Source: an uncultured Mucilaginibacter sp.
GTDB lineage: Bacteria > Bacteroidota > Bacteroidia > Sphingobacteriales > Sphingobacteriaceae
Assembly: GCF_946481715.1 (NCBI RefSeq)
Contig: NZ_CAMLOV010000045.1
Coordinates: forward strand, 1-34,554
Direction: 5' to 3'
DNA: 34,554 nt
A program made the translations under genes and the position numbers. The notes under the pieces are model-generated. The model was not told the DNA's origin. It did not search any database and saw only the letters and a list, made by a program, of their open reading frames with translations. Of the stretch, positions 1 to 8,337 are shown one piece after another. Each line of letters opens with the position of its first letter. Position 1 is the first letter of the stretch.

Positions 1-47
1 GAGATCCTGTCAAGTGACTGGAGTTCAGACGTGTGCTCTTCCGATCT
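1..47. other. Illumina sequencing adapter (artifact)
   Basis: Bases 14-47 match the standard Illumina multiplexing read-2/index primer, ending in the familiar GCTCTTCCGATCT. Bases 1-5 (GAGAT) match the end of the P7 primer and bases 6-13 would be an 8-base index. This is library DNA left at the contig end. It also creates a false upstream GTG start at base 31 for the first gene. Confidence 0.97.
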
Positions 48-54
48 ATTTTAC

Positions 55-969
55 ATGAGTTTGTTAGTTATTGGTACTGTGGCGTTTGACGCAATTGAAA
101 CCCCCTTTGGTAAGACAGATAAGATCGTTGGCGGTGCAGCAACCTATGCCGGGTTAGCCGCTTCGTACTTTTACGACAAGGTAAACATTGTTGCCGTGGT
201 GGGCGACGACTTCCCCGCCGAAGAAATTGCCGACTTTAACGCCCACAACATCAATACCGATGGCCTGCAAATTAAAGTGGGCGAAAAATCGTTCTTCTGG
301 AGCGGTAAATACCATAACGATATGAACAGTCGTGATACGCTGGTGACAGACCTGAACGTTTTGGCTGATTTTGACCCGATAATCCCCGAAAGCTACCAGG
401 GCTGCGAATACCTGATGCTGGGCAACCTTAGCCCGCAGGTACAGCAAACGGTTATTAAGCGCCTTAAAAACCGCCCCAAGCTCGTTGTAATGGATACGAT
501 GAACTTCTGGATGGATATTGCACTGGACGACCTGCTGGACACCATTAAAATGGTTGATGTGCTTACCATTAACGATGCCGAAGCTCGCCAGCTATCCGGC
601 GAATACTCCTTAGTTAAAGCTGCAAAAAAAATATTGGCGATGGGGCCAAAATACCTCATCATTAAAAAAGGCGAACATGGGGCATTGCTATTCCACGAGG
701 ATCATATCTTCTCGGCCCCGGCCCTGCCTTTGGCCGAAGTTTTTGACCCGACCGGTGCCGGCGATACCTTTGCAGGCGGCTTTATTGGTTATATGGCCAA
801 AGTTGGTACGGTAAATTTTAACAACATGAAGAATGCCATCATCTTTGGCTCGGCATTAGCCTCTTTCTGTGTAGAGAAGTTTGGTACCGAAAAGATCAAA
901 AACTTAACCGACGAAGAAGTTGCCGCACGCGTACAACAGTTTGTACAATTGTCGTCTTTCGAGATATAA
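55..969 (+). CDS. PfkB-family carbohydrate kinase
   Basis: A cytoplasmic sugar or nucleoside kinase of the ribokinase/PfkB fold, 304 residues, the usual length for the family. The N-terminal strand is followed by a GGAATY substrate-binding turn near residue 26. The family signature DPTGAGDTFAGGF lies near residues 231-243, with D237 as the expected catalytic base and the GAGD turn forming the anion hole. The start at the ATG at 55 is chosen because the open frame further upstream, beginning with a GTG at 31, is adapter sequence. Only 7 bases of native leader remain, so its promoter is not in the window. Substrate is not predictable: fructose, ribose, adenosine and 2-keto-3-deoxygluconate kinases all share these motifs. 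A hairpin terminator follows it. Confidence 0.9.
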   Translation: MSLLVIGTVAFDAIETPFGKTDKIVGGAATYAGLAASYFYDKVNIVAVVGDDFPAEEIADFNAHNINTDGLQIKVGEKSFFWSGKYHNDMNSRDTLVTDLNVLADFDPIIPESYQGCEYLMLGNLSPQVQQTVIKRLKNRPKLVVMDTMNFWMDIALDDLLDTIKMVDVLTINDAEARQLSGEYSLVKAAKKILAMGPKYLIIKKGEHGALLFHEDHIFSAPALPLAEVFDPTGAGDTFAGGFIGYMAKVGTVNFNNMKNAIIFGSALASFCVEKFGTEKIKNLTDEEVAARVQQFVQLSSFEI

Positions 970-985
970 TTAATACGATTTATAA

Positions 986-1030
986 GCAATGGCGCGATGA
1001 AGTCAATTTCATTGCGCCATTGCTGTTTTT
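986..1030 (+). terminator. Rho-independent terminator after the PfkB kinase
   Basis: Near-perfect inverted repeat (GCAATGGCGCGATGAA pairing with TTCATTGCGCCATTGC, one G-U pair) with a short loop, followed by TGTTTTT. It lies 17 bases after the kinase stop codon and has a T-run only on the plus strand, so it serves the kinase gene and not the convergent ABC gene. Confidence 0.8.
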
Positions 1031-1086
1031 AGTCAATTTGTTCTGCGGTTTAGCTATAGACTAGAAACCATCAACCATGAACTACT

Positions 1087-2085
1087 TCAATACTCCAGCC
1101 ACTTCTTAATTTTTATCCCGATGGTGTCGCCAATGGCAAATCGCCCGTTCTCGCCATTTACCACGCGGATGATCAGGTCGCTGTACTCTAACAGCAAATC
1201 TTCATAAAAGCCCTTAAATAACACTTCGCGCACCGTCCACTGGATGGCGTCCGGCGATACGCTTAGCCTTATCCACTCGGGGTATATCACCACAAATTCT
1301 TTTTCGGTTGTTACTCCGCATAGTTTAGCCTCATATGCATTAAGCACGTTGCAGTTACTAAGCAGTTCGGCAGTGTAAAGTTGCTTCGGGCTTTGATAAA
1401 GTTCTTTGGGCGGGCCGGCTTCAACTATCTCACCGTTTCTAATCACCACCAGTTCATCTGCCATAGAAAGCACCTCGGCAGGGTCATGCGATACCATTAC
1501 TACGGTAATACCGCTTTCGCGTACTATCTGGCGGATATCGTGCTGCAGCCCTTCCCTAAACGAGGTATCTACCTGGTTAAAAGGTTCATCTAGAAAAAGC
1601 ACCTGCGGGCGGGTGATAATGGCACGGGCAATGGCAACGCGTTGTTTTTCGCCGCCGCTAAGGTCAGCAACGCGCTTGTAGGCCATTTGCATCATATTGA
1701 GCTGGGTGAGTACCGCCTCAGTCTTTTCTTCCTTTAGCTTAACATTGGTGCTGGGTAGCATGGCCGCTACGTTATCCCACACGCGGGCAAAAAGGTTTAG
1801 GTCGTCTGTATGCTGGGTAACCATTTTCATCTGGTCGTGCCCGGGGATCAGTTTTTCTTCGGGGCCCCAAATGCGTTCGCCCTTAAAATAAACCCCGCCT
1901 TTGTTGGGAGATAGCAAGCCGTACAGCATGCGTAATAACGTACTTTTACCGCTACCGCTTTCGCCTATGATGGCCGTTATTTTGCCGGGCTTTATCTCAA
2001 TACTGATATTTTTTACGCCCGATTGGGTTACACCAGGATACAATTTACTTATCGAAACCGCCTGCAAAAAAGGTATATCTGCCAT
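1087..2085 (-). CDS. ABC transporter ATP-binding protein (PotA/FbpC-like)
   Basis: ATPase subunit of an ABC transporter, 332 residues. Walker A GESGSGKST is at 41-49, the Q-loop around residue 91, the signature LSGGEKQR at 142-149, Walker B VLFLDEP at 162-168 and the switch histidine H200. After the ATPase core (to about residue 240) there is a beta-rich tail of about 90 residues, like the TOBE-type regulatory domains of importers for polyamine, iron, molybdate or sulfate. No permease or binding-protein gene is adjacent, so the substrate and even the direction of transport stay open. The ATG at 2085 is the only reasonable start, giving a direct run into the ATPase fold. It converges with the PfkB gene and follows a separate ECF sigma operon on the same strand. 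Confidence 0.88.
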   Translation of the reverse strand: MADIPFLQAVSISKLYPGVTQSGVKNISIEIKPGKITAIIGESGSGKSTLLRMLYGLLSPNKGGVYFKGERIWGPEEKLIPGHDQMKMVTQHTDDLNLFARVWDNVAAMLPSTNVKLKEEKTEAVLTQLNMMQMAYKRVADLSGGEKQRVAIARAIITRPQVLFLDEPFNQVDTSFREGLQHDIRQIVRESGITVVMVSHDPAEVLSMADELVVIRNGEIVEAGPPKELYQSPKQLYTAELLSNCNVLNAYEAKLCGVTTEKEFVVIYPEWIRLSVSPDAIQWTVREVLFKGFYEDLLLEYSDLIIRVVNGENGRFAIGDTIGIKIKKWLEY

Positions 2086-2095
2086 TTGCCCAAAG

Positions 2096-2140
2096 ATAAT
2101 CGGGATTAAGCAGATTTACCGGATTTCCACAGATTTTTAA
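2096..2140. repeat. Short degenerate intergenic repeat
   Basis: The stretch contains three imperfect copies of a roughly 9-10 base unit (CAGATTTACC, GGATTTCCA, CAGATTTTT) preceded by GGGATTAAG. From memory this resembles a sequence that recurs between genes in Bacteroidota genomes; only the internal repetition is visible here. Confidence 0.35.
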
Positions 2141-2224
2141 AGAAAAACAAAGAAAATTATCGAAACCTTTATCCTTAAATCTTTCGTTCCTTAATCGTAA
2201 AAACCCGCTCAATACGATTCCGTT

Positions 2225-3070
2225 TTACCAGCCCACGCTCATGCCAAAGGAGAAGTTGCGTAAGCCTTTTTGCGCCGGGCTATCGTCAAACATATCGTTC
2301 ATGTAATAACGGGCAAATACGCCAATACCACCGTATCCTAAACGTACAAAGGGGCCATAACGGAATTTTGTGAAATGGTAATCGCCACTGCGTTTCTGGT
2401 CGCCATTTTCTTCGCTTTCCTGCAAAAAACTGCTGCTTAACAGTACGCCCATATCCAGCCCGCCAACAAAGTGGAACCTGCGTCCGTCGTCGTCATGCGT
2501 ACGGAAATCAAAGGCTATTGGCACCCGCAGGTAACTGGCAGAGAGCCGGTTTTTTTTGTATTTGATATCATCGGGCACAAAGGTGAGCACGTCCTGATCG
2601 CGCAGGATGGTGCCGCGTTCGCGCAAGCGCAGGTTCAACCAGTCGAACCCGCCAGCCGTGTATATCCGGAACGCGGGACTAAACCGGTAGCTTAGTTGCA
2701 GCACATCAAAGCCAATACTGCTGCTCCGCCACGAACGATAATTTAAAAACTGGTTTTGAGGCGATAACTTAAAGCTGCCGTTATCGTTCAGCGTGGTTAA
2801 GCCAATATCAAACCTGGTAAAGGTAAGCCCTAACGAAAATCCCGGTGCCTTTGAGGCCGTATAAGTAGTATCATTATCGTTGCTATTGATATTTACTTCT
2901 GCGGCATCCTGCCCAATACCAAATTTGTATTTGTGCTTCTTTTTACTTTTAATAATGATAATGGTATCAGCATCACCACCTTCGGTATGCCGTGTTTTTA
3001 TCGTATCGGTTTGCGCAAACAGGGTGGATGCGCAAAAACATATGATGAGCGAAAATATGATTGATTTCAT
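2225..3070 (-). CDS. Outer-membrane beta-barrel protein
   Basis: Secreted protein of 281 residues with a clear signal peptide (residues 1-20, hydrophobic core, cleavage after LFAQ). The rest alternates amphipathic strands with polar turns, has many aromatic residues (YRFSPAF, FGMSVGW) and ends in a C-terminal aromatic residue (VGW), as expected for an outer-membrane barrel inserted by the BAM machinery. It resembles the PorT/OmpA-type small barrels found in Bacteroidota. The gene starts 2 bases after the stop of the anti-sigma-like gene and shares its strand, so sigma factor, anti-sigma and barrel probably form one operon. That context suggests an envelope-stress or surface-remodelling target of the sigma factor. 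Function is otherwise unknown. Confidence 0.75.
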   Translation of the reverse strand: MKSIIFSLIICFCASTLFAQTDTIKTRHTEGGDADTIIIIKSKKKHKYKFGIGQDAAEVNINSNDNDTTYTASKAPGFSLGLTFTRFDIGLTTLNDNGSFKLSPQNQFLNYRSWRSSSIGFDVLQLSYRFSPAFRIYTAGGFDWLNLRLRERGTILRDQDVLTFVPDDIKYKKNRLSASYLRVPIAFDFRTHDDDGRRFHFVGGLDMGVLLSSSFLQESEENGDQKRSGDYHFTKFRYGPFVRLGYGGIGVFARYYMNDMFDDSPAQKGLRNFSFGMSVGW

Positions 3071-3072
3071 GG

Positions 3073-3867
3073 TTATTTATTGGTTGCTATTACTTCTTCT
3101 TTCTTAACCCTTATGATGCCGAGGTTAATACCGGTCACCAGCGATTCGTCATCGTCTTTGCTGCTGAATTCTATCAGCTTGTCTTTGCGTTTGTCTACTT
3201 TACTTACTACTACGTTAATCAGATCGCCAAAGCTGCGGATGCGGCGCTTTTTGGGCTGTGCAGCAGCGATAGTTTTCACAGGCAGATCATGGGCCGCCGA
3301 AGCGGTAATCGGCTTCAATTTCACCTCGTCGTTAATTTGTAGCGCAGCAATTGCGGGGGCAGTATTATCCGGTTTAACTGCTGCCAAAACCGCCTCATTT
3401 TGCCGGGCAGTGGCGGGCGGGATTTGTGCAATTTGTTTCAGATTTGTATCTAATTGTCCAACATTTACAGCGGGCAGGCCATTGTTTTGCTTTTTAATGG
3501 CTGGTTTGACGCGATGCACTTTATGTGTTACTGTTACAGCTGCAATTTGCGCTGATCGGGTTTCGGTAACAGCATTCTCTATTTGGGCGGGGGCTACATC
3601 TGCCCCGGCAGTATCCGCATGTTTCACAACAACTGTTACTGTCGGTTTTACATCATCCTGTTTCAATTTCGGGATAAAAAATACGCCTGCGGTTACCAAT
3701 ACCAGTACACTGGCAGCTATACTAATAAATGGCAATGCCGAACGGTTTTTCCTGCCGATAACTACTTCTGCAGCTATATTATCCCATACGCCTTTTGACG
3801 GCGCTACTTCGAGATCTTCCAATTTCGAACGGAACAATTCATCAAATTCTTTATCCTGCATATTCAT
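3073..3867 (-). CDS. Membrane anti-sigma-like protein
   Basis: Protein of 264 residues with an acidic helical N-terminus (EFDELFRSKLEDLEVAPSKGVWDNI, in two parts), one transmembrane segment near residues 44-66 and a long Ala/Val/Lys/Gln-rich low-complexity periplasmic part. This order (short cytoplasmic helix bundle, one membrane helix, disordered periplasmic domain) and the 17-base overlap with the upstream ECF sigma gene point to an anti-sigma factor that holds the sigma factor at the membrane. No zinc-binding HxxxCxxC motif is present, so it is not a ZAS-type anti-sigma. The start at 3867 may instead be the ATG two codons later, at 3861. Assignment as anti-sigma is inference from context and topology. 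Confidence 0.65.
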   Translation of the reverse strand: MNMQDKEFDELFRSKLEDLEVAPSKGVWDNIAAEVVIGRKNRSALPFISIAASVLVLVTAGVFFIPKLKQDDVKPTVTVVVKHADTAGADVAPAQIENAVTETRSAQIAAVTVTHKVHRVKPAIKKQNNGLPAVNVGQLDTNLKQIAQIPPATARQNEAVLAAVKPDNTAPAIAALQINDEVKLKPITASAAHDLPVKTIAAAQPKKRRIRSFGDLINVVVSKVDKRKDKLIEFSSKDDDESLVTGINLGIIRVKKEEVIATNK

Positions 3868-4423
3868 AGCTTTTTTTTTCAGCCTTCAATATTTGTTCTT
3901 TTAAAATAGCCCTCGCCCGGGATAGCTGCGATTTGGAGGCACCCTCGCTAATGCCCACAATCTCCGCTATCTCTTTATGCGAATAGCCGTCGATAGCATA
4001 AAGGTTAAACACCATCCGATACCCCGGCGAAAGGGTTTTTATCAGTACTAACAAATCCTTCGCCTCCAGGCTTGATGCTGCCGCTGCATTTACCGATGGC
4101 TCCTGCCCTGCCTCTTCGATATCTACAACCTGCATCATGCGGTGGTGTTTGCGGTAATACTCTATCGAACTGTGCACCATTATCCGCCTTACCCATCCTT
4201 CAAACGAACCTTCGCCCCGGTAGTCTTCTATCTTTTGGAACACCCTGATAAAGCCATTCTGCAGCATGTCTTCGGCTTCCATCCGGTCGGCAGCATACCG
4301 CAGGCAAACGCCCATCATTTTTGCAGCCAGCAACTTGTAAAGCAACTCCTGTGCCTTACGTTGCCCGGCTTTGCACCGATGTACCAGTTCGTCAATAGTA
4401 AGCTTAGGTTCCAAACGCATCAT
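3851..4423 (-). CDS. RNA polymerase ECF-type sigma factor
   Basis: Sigma-70 family factor of 190 residues. The region-2 helix block (CLRYAADRMEAEDMLQNGF, then GWVRRIMVHSSIEYYRK) binds core polymerase and the -10 element. The region-4 helix-turn-helix (GYSHKEIAEIVGISEGASKSQLSRAR, in the last 60 residues) binds the -35 element. Sigma region 3 is absent, as expected for the extracytoplasmic-function group. The start is the first of two tandem ATG codons at 4423. The end overlaps the anti-sigma-like gene by 17 bases, which suggests translational coupling and a fixed ratio. It would direct transcription of its own operon, including the outer-membrane barrel gene; the activating signal is not visible. 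Confidence 0.92.
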   Translation of the reverse strand: MMRLEPKLTIDELVHRCKAGQRKAQELLYKLLAAKMMGVCLRYAADRMEAEDMLQNGFIRVFQKIEDYRGEGSFEGWVRRIMVHSSIEYYRKHHRMMQVVDIEEAGQEPSVNAAAASSLEAKDLLVLIKTLSPGYRMVFNLYAIDGYSHKEIAEIVGISEGASKSQLSRARAILKEQILKAEKKSYEYAG

Positions 4424-4493
4424 TTAAAGGTAAGATGGGAAACCGAATAAAATGGTTGCATGGGTTGTAAAATAATTTTGACTAATTTTATTT

Positions 4494-4640
4494 ATGAAAG
4501 TATTCGGCCTTTGCATTTCTGATCCTGCTAATATAGATGATAAAGAGGCTGCTACTGAGAAATTGATCATCGATATAAAAAATGCCTTTATTATTTCTGT
4601 CAATGCCTGTATAATTCCTAACTTACACACCAATACCTAA
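4494..4640 (+). CDS. Possible small protein, 48 residues
   Basis: A short open frame fills most of the gap between the divergent sigma factor and amidohydrolase genes. It begins MKVFGLCISDPANIDDKEAA, ends IIPNLHTNT, and stops 5 bases before the amidohydrolase ATG. The mix of charged and hydrophobic residues looks protein-like, but no family is recognised and no strong promoter is seen. It may be a leader peptide or chance. Confidence 0.25.
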   Translation: MKVFGLCISDPANIDDKEAATEKLIIDIKNAFIISVNACIIPNLHTNT

Positions 4641-4645
4641 AACTT

Positions 4646-5911
4646 ATGAAGAGATTATTATCCTTACTGATCACCATTTTAATTAGCAGCCCATCCCTTT
4701 TTGCCCAGGACACTTTCACCCTGCTTAAACCCGACCGCGTTTTCGACGGGCAGCAAATGCATGCCGGCTGGTGGGTACTGGTAAAAGGCAATAGAATAGC
4801 CAGCGTTGGCGAAGCCTCTACCATCAAAGTGCCTGCGGGCGTAAAAATTATCGAGCTCAAAGGTTCCACCTTAATGCCGGGGTTGATAGAAGGGCATTCG
4901 CACCTCTTCCTGCACCCCTATAACGAAACCAGCTGGGACGACCAGGTACTTACCGAAAGCCGGGCAGAACGCACCGCACGCGCCGTACAACATGCAAAAG
5001 CCACCTTATTGGCAGGCTTTACCACCGTGCGCGACCTTGGTACCGAGGGAGCGGCTTATGACGATGTAGGCCTTAAAACAGCCATCAATAAAGGCATTAT
5101 CCCGGGGCCGCGTATGCTGGTTGCCACCAGGGCTATTGTAGCAACCGGCAGTTATGGACCAAAAACTGAGGTTACCGACCTTAAACTGATAAAAGGTGGC
5201 GAAGAAGCCGATGGTATTGACGGCATAAGCCATGTTGTACGCTCGCAGATTGGTTATGGTGCCGATATTGTGAAAATATATGCCGATTACCTTTGGGGAA
5301 CCAACGACACTACCACGCCAACTTTTACTTTGGATGAATTGAAAACCGCTGTGCAGGTAGCCAATAGCAGCGGCAGGCAGGTGGTAATGCATTCCAGTAC
5401 GGAAGAGGGTATGCGCAGAGCGATATTGGCGGGAGCCAGCACCATTGAGCATGGCGACGGCGGCACACCTGAGCTATTTAAACAAATGAAAGCTAAAGGA
5501 ATCGCGTTATGCGCCACGTTATCGGCAACAGAAGCCTATAGCACTTACAGCGGCTGGAAAAAGGGCACCGACCCGGACCCGGCAAGCGTAAAGACCAAAA
5601 AATATATTTTTAGCGAAGCCCTTAAAGCCGGCGTAACAATTTGTATGGGCGGCGATGTAGGCGTATATACCCACGGCGATAACGCCCGCGAAATGGTGCT
5701 GATGGTAGAATATGGCATGCAACCTTTAGATGTACTGCGGTCTGCCACATCTGTTAATGCCGCAGTTTTTGAATTGAAAGGGCTGGGCAATATTAAACCG
5801 ACTTATTTAGCCGATATTGTGGCCGTAAATGGCGACCCATCCGTAGATATTAAAGCCGTTAAGCAAGTTGCCTTTGTAATGAAGGACGGGGTTATTTACT
5901 CCGCTAAATAA
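4646..5911 (+). CDS. Secreted metal-dependent amidohydrolase
   Basis: Member of the amidohydrolase superfamily, 421 residues, exported by a signal peptide (residues 1-21, cleavage after SLFAQ). Metal-ligand motifs in order are HSH at 84-86, the lysine of VKIYADY (usually carboxylated), the histidine of VVMHSS, EHGD, and the late GGDVG aspartate. This set matches the imidazolonepropionase/prolidase-like group that cleaves small cyclic amides or Xaa-Pro-type dipeptides. The first 60 residues form the beta-sandwich that flanks the TIM barrel. It stands 21 bases before the alpha-galactosidase gene on the same strand, so both are probably cotranscribed. The true substrate is not predictable. Confidence 0.88.
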   Translation: MKRLLSLLITILISSPSLFAQDTFTLLKPDRVFDGQQMHAGWWVLVKGNRIASVGEASTIKVPAGVKIIELKGSTLMPGLIEGHSHLFLHPYNETSWDDQVLTESRAERTARAVQHAKATLLAGFTTVRDLGTEGAAYDDVGLKTAINKGIIPGPRMLVATRAIVATGSYGPKTEVTDLKLIKGGEEADGIDGISHVVRSQIGYGADIVKIYADYLWGTNDTTTPTFTLDELKTAVQVANSSGRQVVMHSSTEEGMRRAILAGASTIEHGDGGTPELFKQMKAKGIALCATLSATEAYSTYSGWKKGTDPDPASVKTKKYIFSEALKAGVTICMGGDVGVYTHGDNAREMVLMVEYGMQPLDVLRSATSVNAAVFELKGLGNIKPTYLADIVAVNGDPSVDIKAVKQVAFVMKDGVIYSAK

Positions 5912-5932
5912 AACAACCAATATATACCTGAT

Positions 5933-8128
5933 ATGAATTTCTTAGCCCAGCCTTTTTTGCGCTTTTGTGCAATAATTACCCTGTTAACATTAAAGGCCTT
6001 TACTGCCAATGCACAATCTGCCGTTATCCCCATCGAAACAAAAAACAACGCCATTGTGCTGCGCGTGGGCGATGATAAACGGTTGAGCATGGTTTATTTT
6101 GGTGGCAAGTTATCGGATAAAAACGAGTATTTATTAGTGCCTAAAGTAGTAAAGCAGGATAGATACGATAATGTTTATAACTCCGCGTATACAACCTCCG
6201 GCACGCATAACCTGCTGGAGCCTGCTATTGAAGTTACCCATGCCGATGGCAATAAATCGCTGGAGCTACAGTATGTAAGCCACAACATTACTAAGATAAG
6301 CGAGGATGTATCGCTGCTGAGCATCCGCCTAAAAGATTCGCTTTACAATTTTGAAGTTACCCTCAACTACCAAACTTATTACAACGAAAACGTAACCGAG
6401 CAATGGAGCGTGATCACCCATCACGAAAAAAAAGATGTAGTGCTTAATAAATATGCCTCGGCAAACCTGTACATACAGGCCGATAGTTACTGGCTGAACC
6501 ATTACCACGGCGAATGGGCACAGGAAATGCGCCCCGAGGAAGAGCAATTAAACCACGGCATAAAAACATTAGACAGCAAATTAGGCTCGCGTGCGGATAT
6601 TTTTCTACCGCCGGTATTTATGGTATCGCTTAACAAACCTGCCGGTGAAGACGAAGGGCTGGTACTTTACGGCAACCTGGAATGGAGCGGTAATTTCCGT
6701 ATAGACCTGGAGGTTGACCCAACCAATAACCTGCGCCTGATAGCCGGGATGAATAACTATGCCGCCAATTACACCCTAAAAGCCGGCGTAGCTTTTGAAA
6801 CCCCCAAGTTTGTTTACACGCTAAGCGATAAGGGCAAAGGCGAGGCCAGCCGCAACCTGCAAAACTGGGCACGCAAATACAAGGTGCTGGACGGGCAGGG
6901 CCCGCGCTTAACGCTGTTGAATAACTGGGAATCTACCTACTTCGATTTTAATAATGACAAGCTTTCGGCTTTGCTGAAAGACACTAAAGATTTGGGCGTA
7001 GACCTGTTTTTGCTGGATGATGGCTGGTTTGGCAACAAATACCCGCGCAACGGCGACCATGCAGGGCTTGGCGATTGGGAAGTGAATAAAGCTAAATTAC
7101 CCGAAGGCATACCCTTTTTAACAAAAAAGGCAAAAGAGAACGGCGTAAAGTTTGGTATTTGGGTAGAGCCTGAGATGGTAAACCCCAAAAGTGAACTTTA
7201 CGAAAAACATCCCGACTGGGTGGTGAAACAACCCAACCGCCCCGAATTTTACATGCGCAACCAACTGGTGCTGGACCTTAGCAACCCCGCCGTGCAGAAT
7301 TTTGTATTTGGCGTGGTGGATAAGCTTTTTGTAGAGAACCCCGAATTGGCCTACATTAAATGGGATTGCAATGCGCTGATGTACAATGCGTACTCGCCCT
7401 ACCAGAAAAACCAGGGAAACTTTTATACAGACTACGTGCGCGGGCTATACAGCGTGCTGGACAGGCTACGGGCCAAATACCCTAAAATACCCATGATGCT
7501 TTGCAGCGGCGGCGGTGGCCGGGTAGACTACGGCGCGCTTAAGTACTTCACCGAGTTTTGGCCAAGCGATAATACCGACCCAATTGAGCGCGTGTTTATC
7601 CAGTGGGAGTACTCGTACTTTTACCCTGCTATTACCAGCAGCAACCACGTTACCGATTGGGGCAAGCAGCCCATAAAATTCCGTACGGATGTAGCGATGA
7701 TGGGCAAACTGGGTTTTGATATTGTGGTGAGCAAATTGAAACCCGAAGAACTAGCTTACTGCAAAGGTGCCCTTGCTACCTATAAAGAGTTTAGCGAAGC
7801 CATTTGGCACGGCGGTCAATACCGCCTGCAAGACCCGCGCACGAACGATGTAGCAGCTATTATGTATGTAGATTCGGCTAAAAACAGCGCTATCATGTTC
7901 AATTATTTGGTAAACAACCGCTATCAGGCGGGCAGCCATCTGCCTATTAAAATGAAAGGCCTTCAGGATGATAAATTGTACGAAGTAAGCGAAGTGAACA
8001 TGATGCCGGGGCAGCGCTCCAGCATTGGCACTGCAACGTACTCGGGCAAATTTTTAATGACAGTTGGGCTAAATCCGGATGTGCGCAGCGGCAGGAATAG
8101 TGTTTTGATAGCCGTGAGGGGGAAATAA
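5933..8128 (+). CDS. Secreted alpha-galactosidase, GH36
   Basis: Glycoside hydrolase family 36 enzyme, 731 residues, releasing terminal alpha-galactose from raffinose-type sugars or galactomannan side chains. A signal peptide covers residues 1-28 (ending ANAQ). The N-terminal beta-sandwich leads to a TIM barrel with LDDGWFG, FGIWVEPEMVNP, the nucleophile motif YIKWDCN (D478) and the acid/base motif PSDNTD (D546), plus the CSGGGGR segment. All the catalytic motifs are present, and the length matches bacterial GH36 enzymes. A C-terminal beta domain closes the protein. It lies directly after the amidohydrolase gene; no SusC/SusD pair is nearby, so it is not part of a visible polysaccharide-utilisation locus. 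Confidence 0.95.
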   Translation: MNFLAQPFLRFCAIITLLTLKAFTANAQSAVIPIETKNNAIVLRVGDDKRLSMVYFGGKLSDKNEYLLVPKVVKQDRYDNVYNSAYTTSGTHNLLEPAIEVTHADGNKSLELQYVSHNITKISEDVSLLSIRLKDSLYNFEVTLNYQTYYNENVTEQWSVITHHEKKDVVLNKYASANLYIQADSYWLNHYHGEWAQEMRPEEEQLNHGIKTLDSKLGSRADIFLPPVFMVSLNKPAGEDEGLVLYGNLEWSGNFRIDLEVDPTNNLRLIAGMNNYAANYTLKAGVAFETPKFVYTLSDKGKGEASRNLQNWARKYKVLDGQGPRLTLLNNWESTYFDFNNDKLSALLKDTKDLGVDLFLLDDGWFGNKYPRNGDHAGLGDWEVNKAKLPEGIPFLTKKAKENGVKFGIWVEPEMVNPKSELYEKHPDWVVKQPNRPEFYMRNQLVLDLSNPAVQNFVFGVVDKLFVENPELAYIKWDCNALMYNAYSPYQKNQGNFYTDYVRGLYSVLDRLRAKYPKIPMMLCSGGGGRVDYGALKYFTEFWPSDNTDPIERVFIQWEYSYFYPAITSSNHVTDWGKQPIKFRTDVAMMGKLGFDIVVSKLKPEELAYCKGALATYKEFSEAIWHGGQYRLQDPRTNDVAAIMYVDSAKNSAIMFNYLVNNRYQAGSHLPIKMKGLQDDKLYEVSEVNMMPGQRSSIGTATYSGKFLMTVGLNPDVRSGRNSVLIAVRGK

Positions 8129-8148
8129 GAATTTGTTATATTAGTACT

Positions 8149-8325
8149 ATGAAAATAAGTATTGACATAGATGAAAATTTACTGACGGAAGCACAGGAGA
8201 TAAGCGGTATATCAAACAAAAAAGAATTGATTGAAAAAGCGCTAAAGGTTCTGATAAACATCGAAAGTCAAAAGTCAATCCTATCCTTACAGGGAAAGGT
8301 AAAGTTTTATGATGACTACCTTTGA
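8149..8325 (+). CDS. VapB-like antitoxin, orphan
   Basis: A 58-residue protein beginning MKISIDIDENLLTEAQEISG and continuing with SNKKELIEKALKVLINIESQ, then ending LQGKVKFYDDYL. The N-terminal strand followed by two helices is the ribbon-helix-helix DNA-binding layout of the VapB (DUF2191) antitoxins, and the LxxLxGKV segment before the end is typical of their toxin-binding tail. VapB is normally followed at once by a VapC PIN-domain RNase. None is found here: the next gene, 12 bases on, encodes a secreted protein. It may be an orphan regulator or the remnant of a toxin-antitoxin pair. The start follows the alpha-galactosidase stop by 20 bases. Confidence 0.7.
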   Translation: MKISIDIDENLLTEAQEISGISNKKELIEKALKVLINIESQKSILSLQGKVKFYDDYL

Positions 8326-8337
8326 TGAGTTTAACTT

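Noticed and set aside
31..54. N-terminal extension of the PfkB kinase from a GTG at 31
   Set aside because: These codons are adapter sequence; the family start fits the ATG at 55.
3080..3904. Long plus-strand frame of 274 codons opposite the anti-sigma and sigma genes
   Set aside because: It is the antisense shadow of the anti-sigma-like gene; its product is a low-complexity Ser/Thr/Ala string with no recognisable fold.
5006..5452. 148-codon minus-strand frame within the amidohydrolase gene
   Set aside because: It lies wholly opposite the well-supported enzyme, has no conserved motif and no separate promoter.
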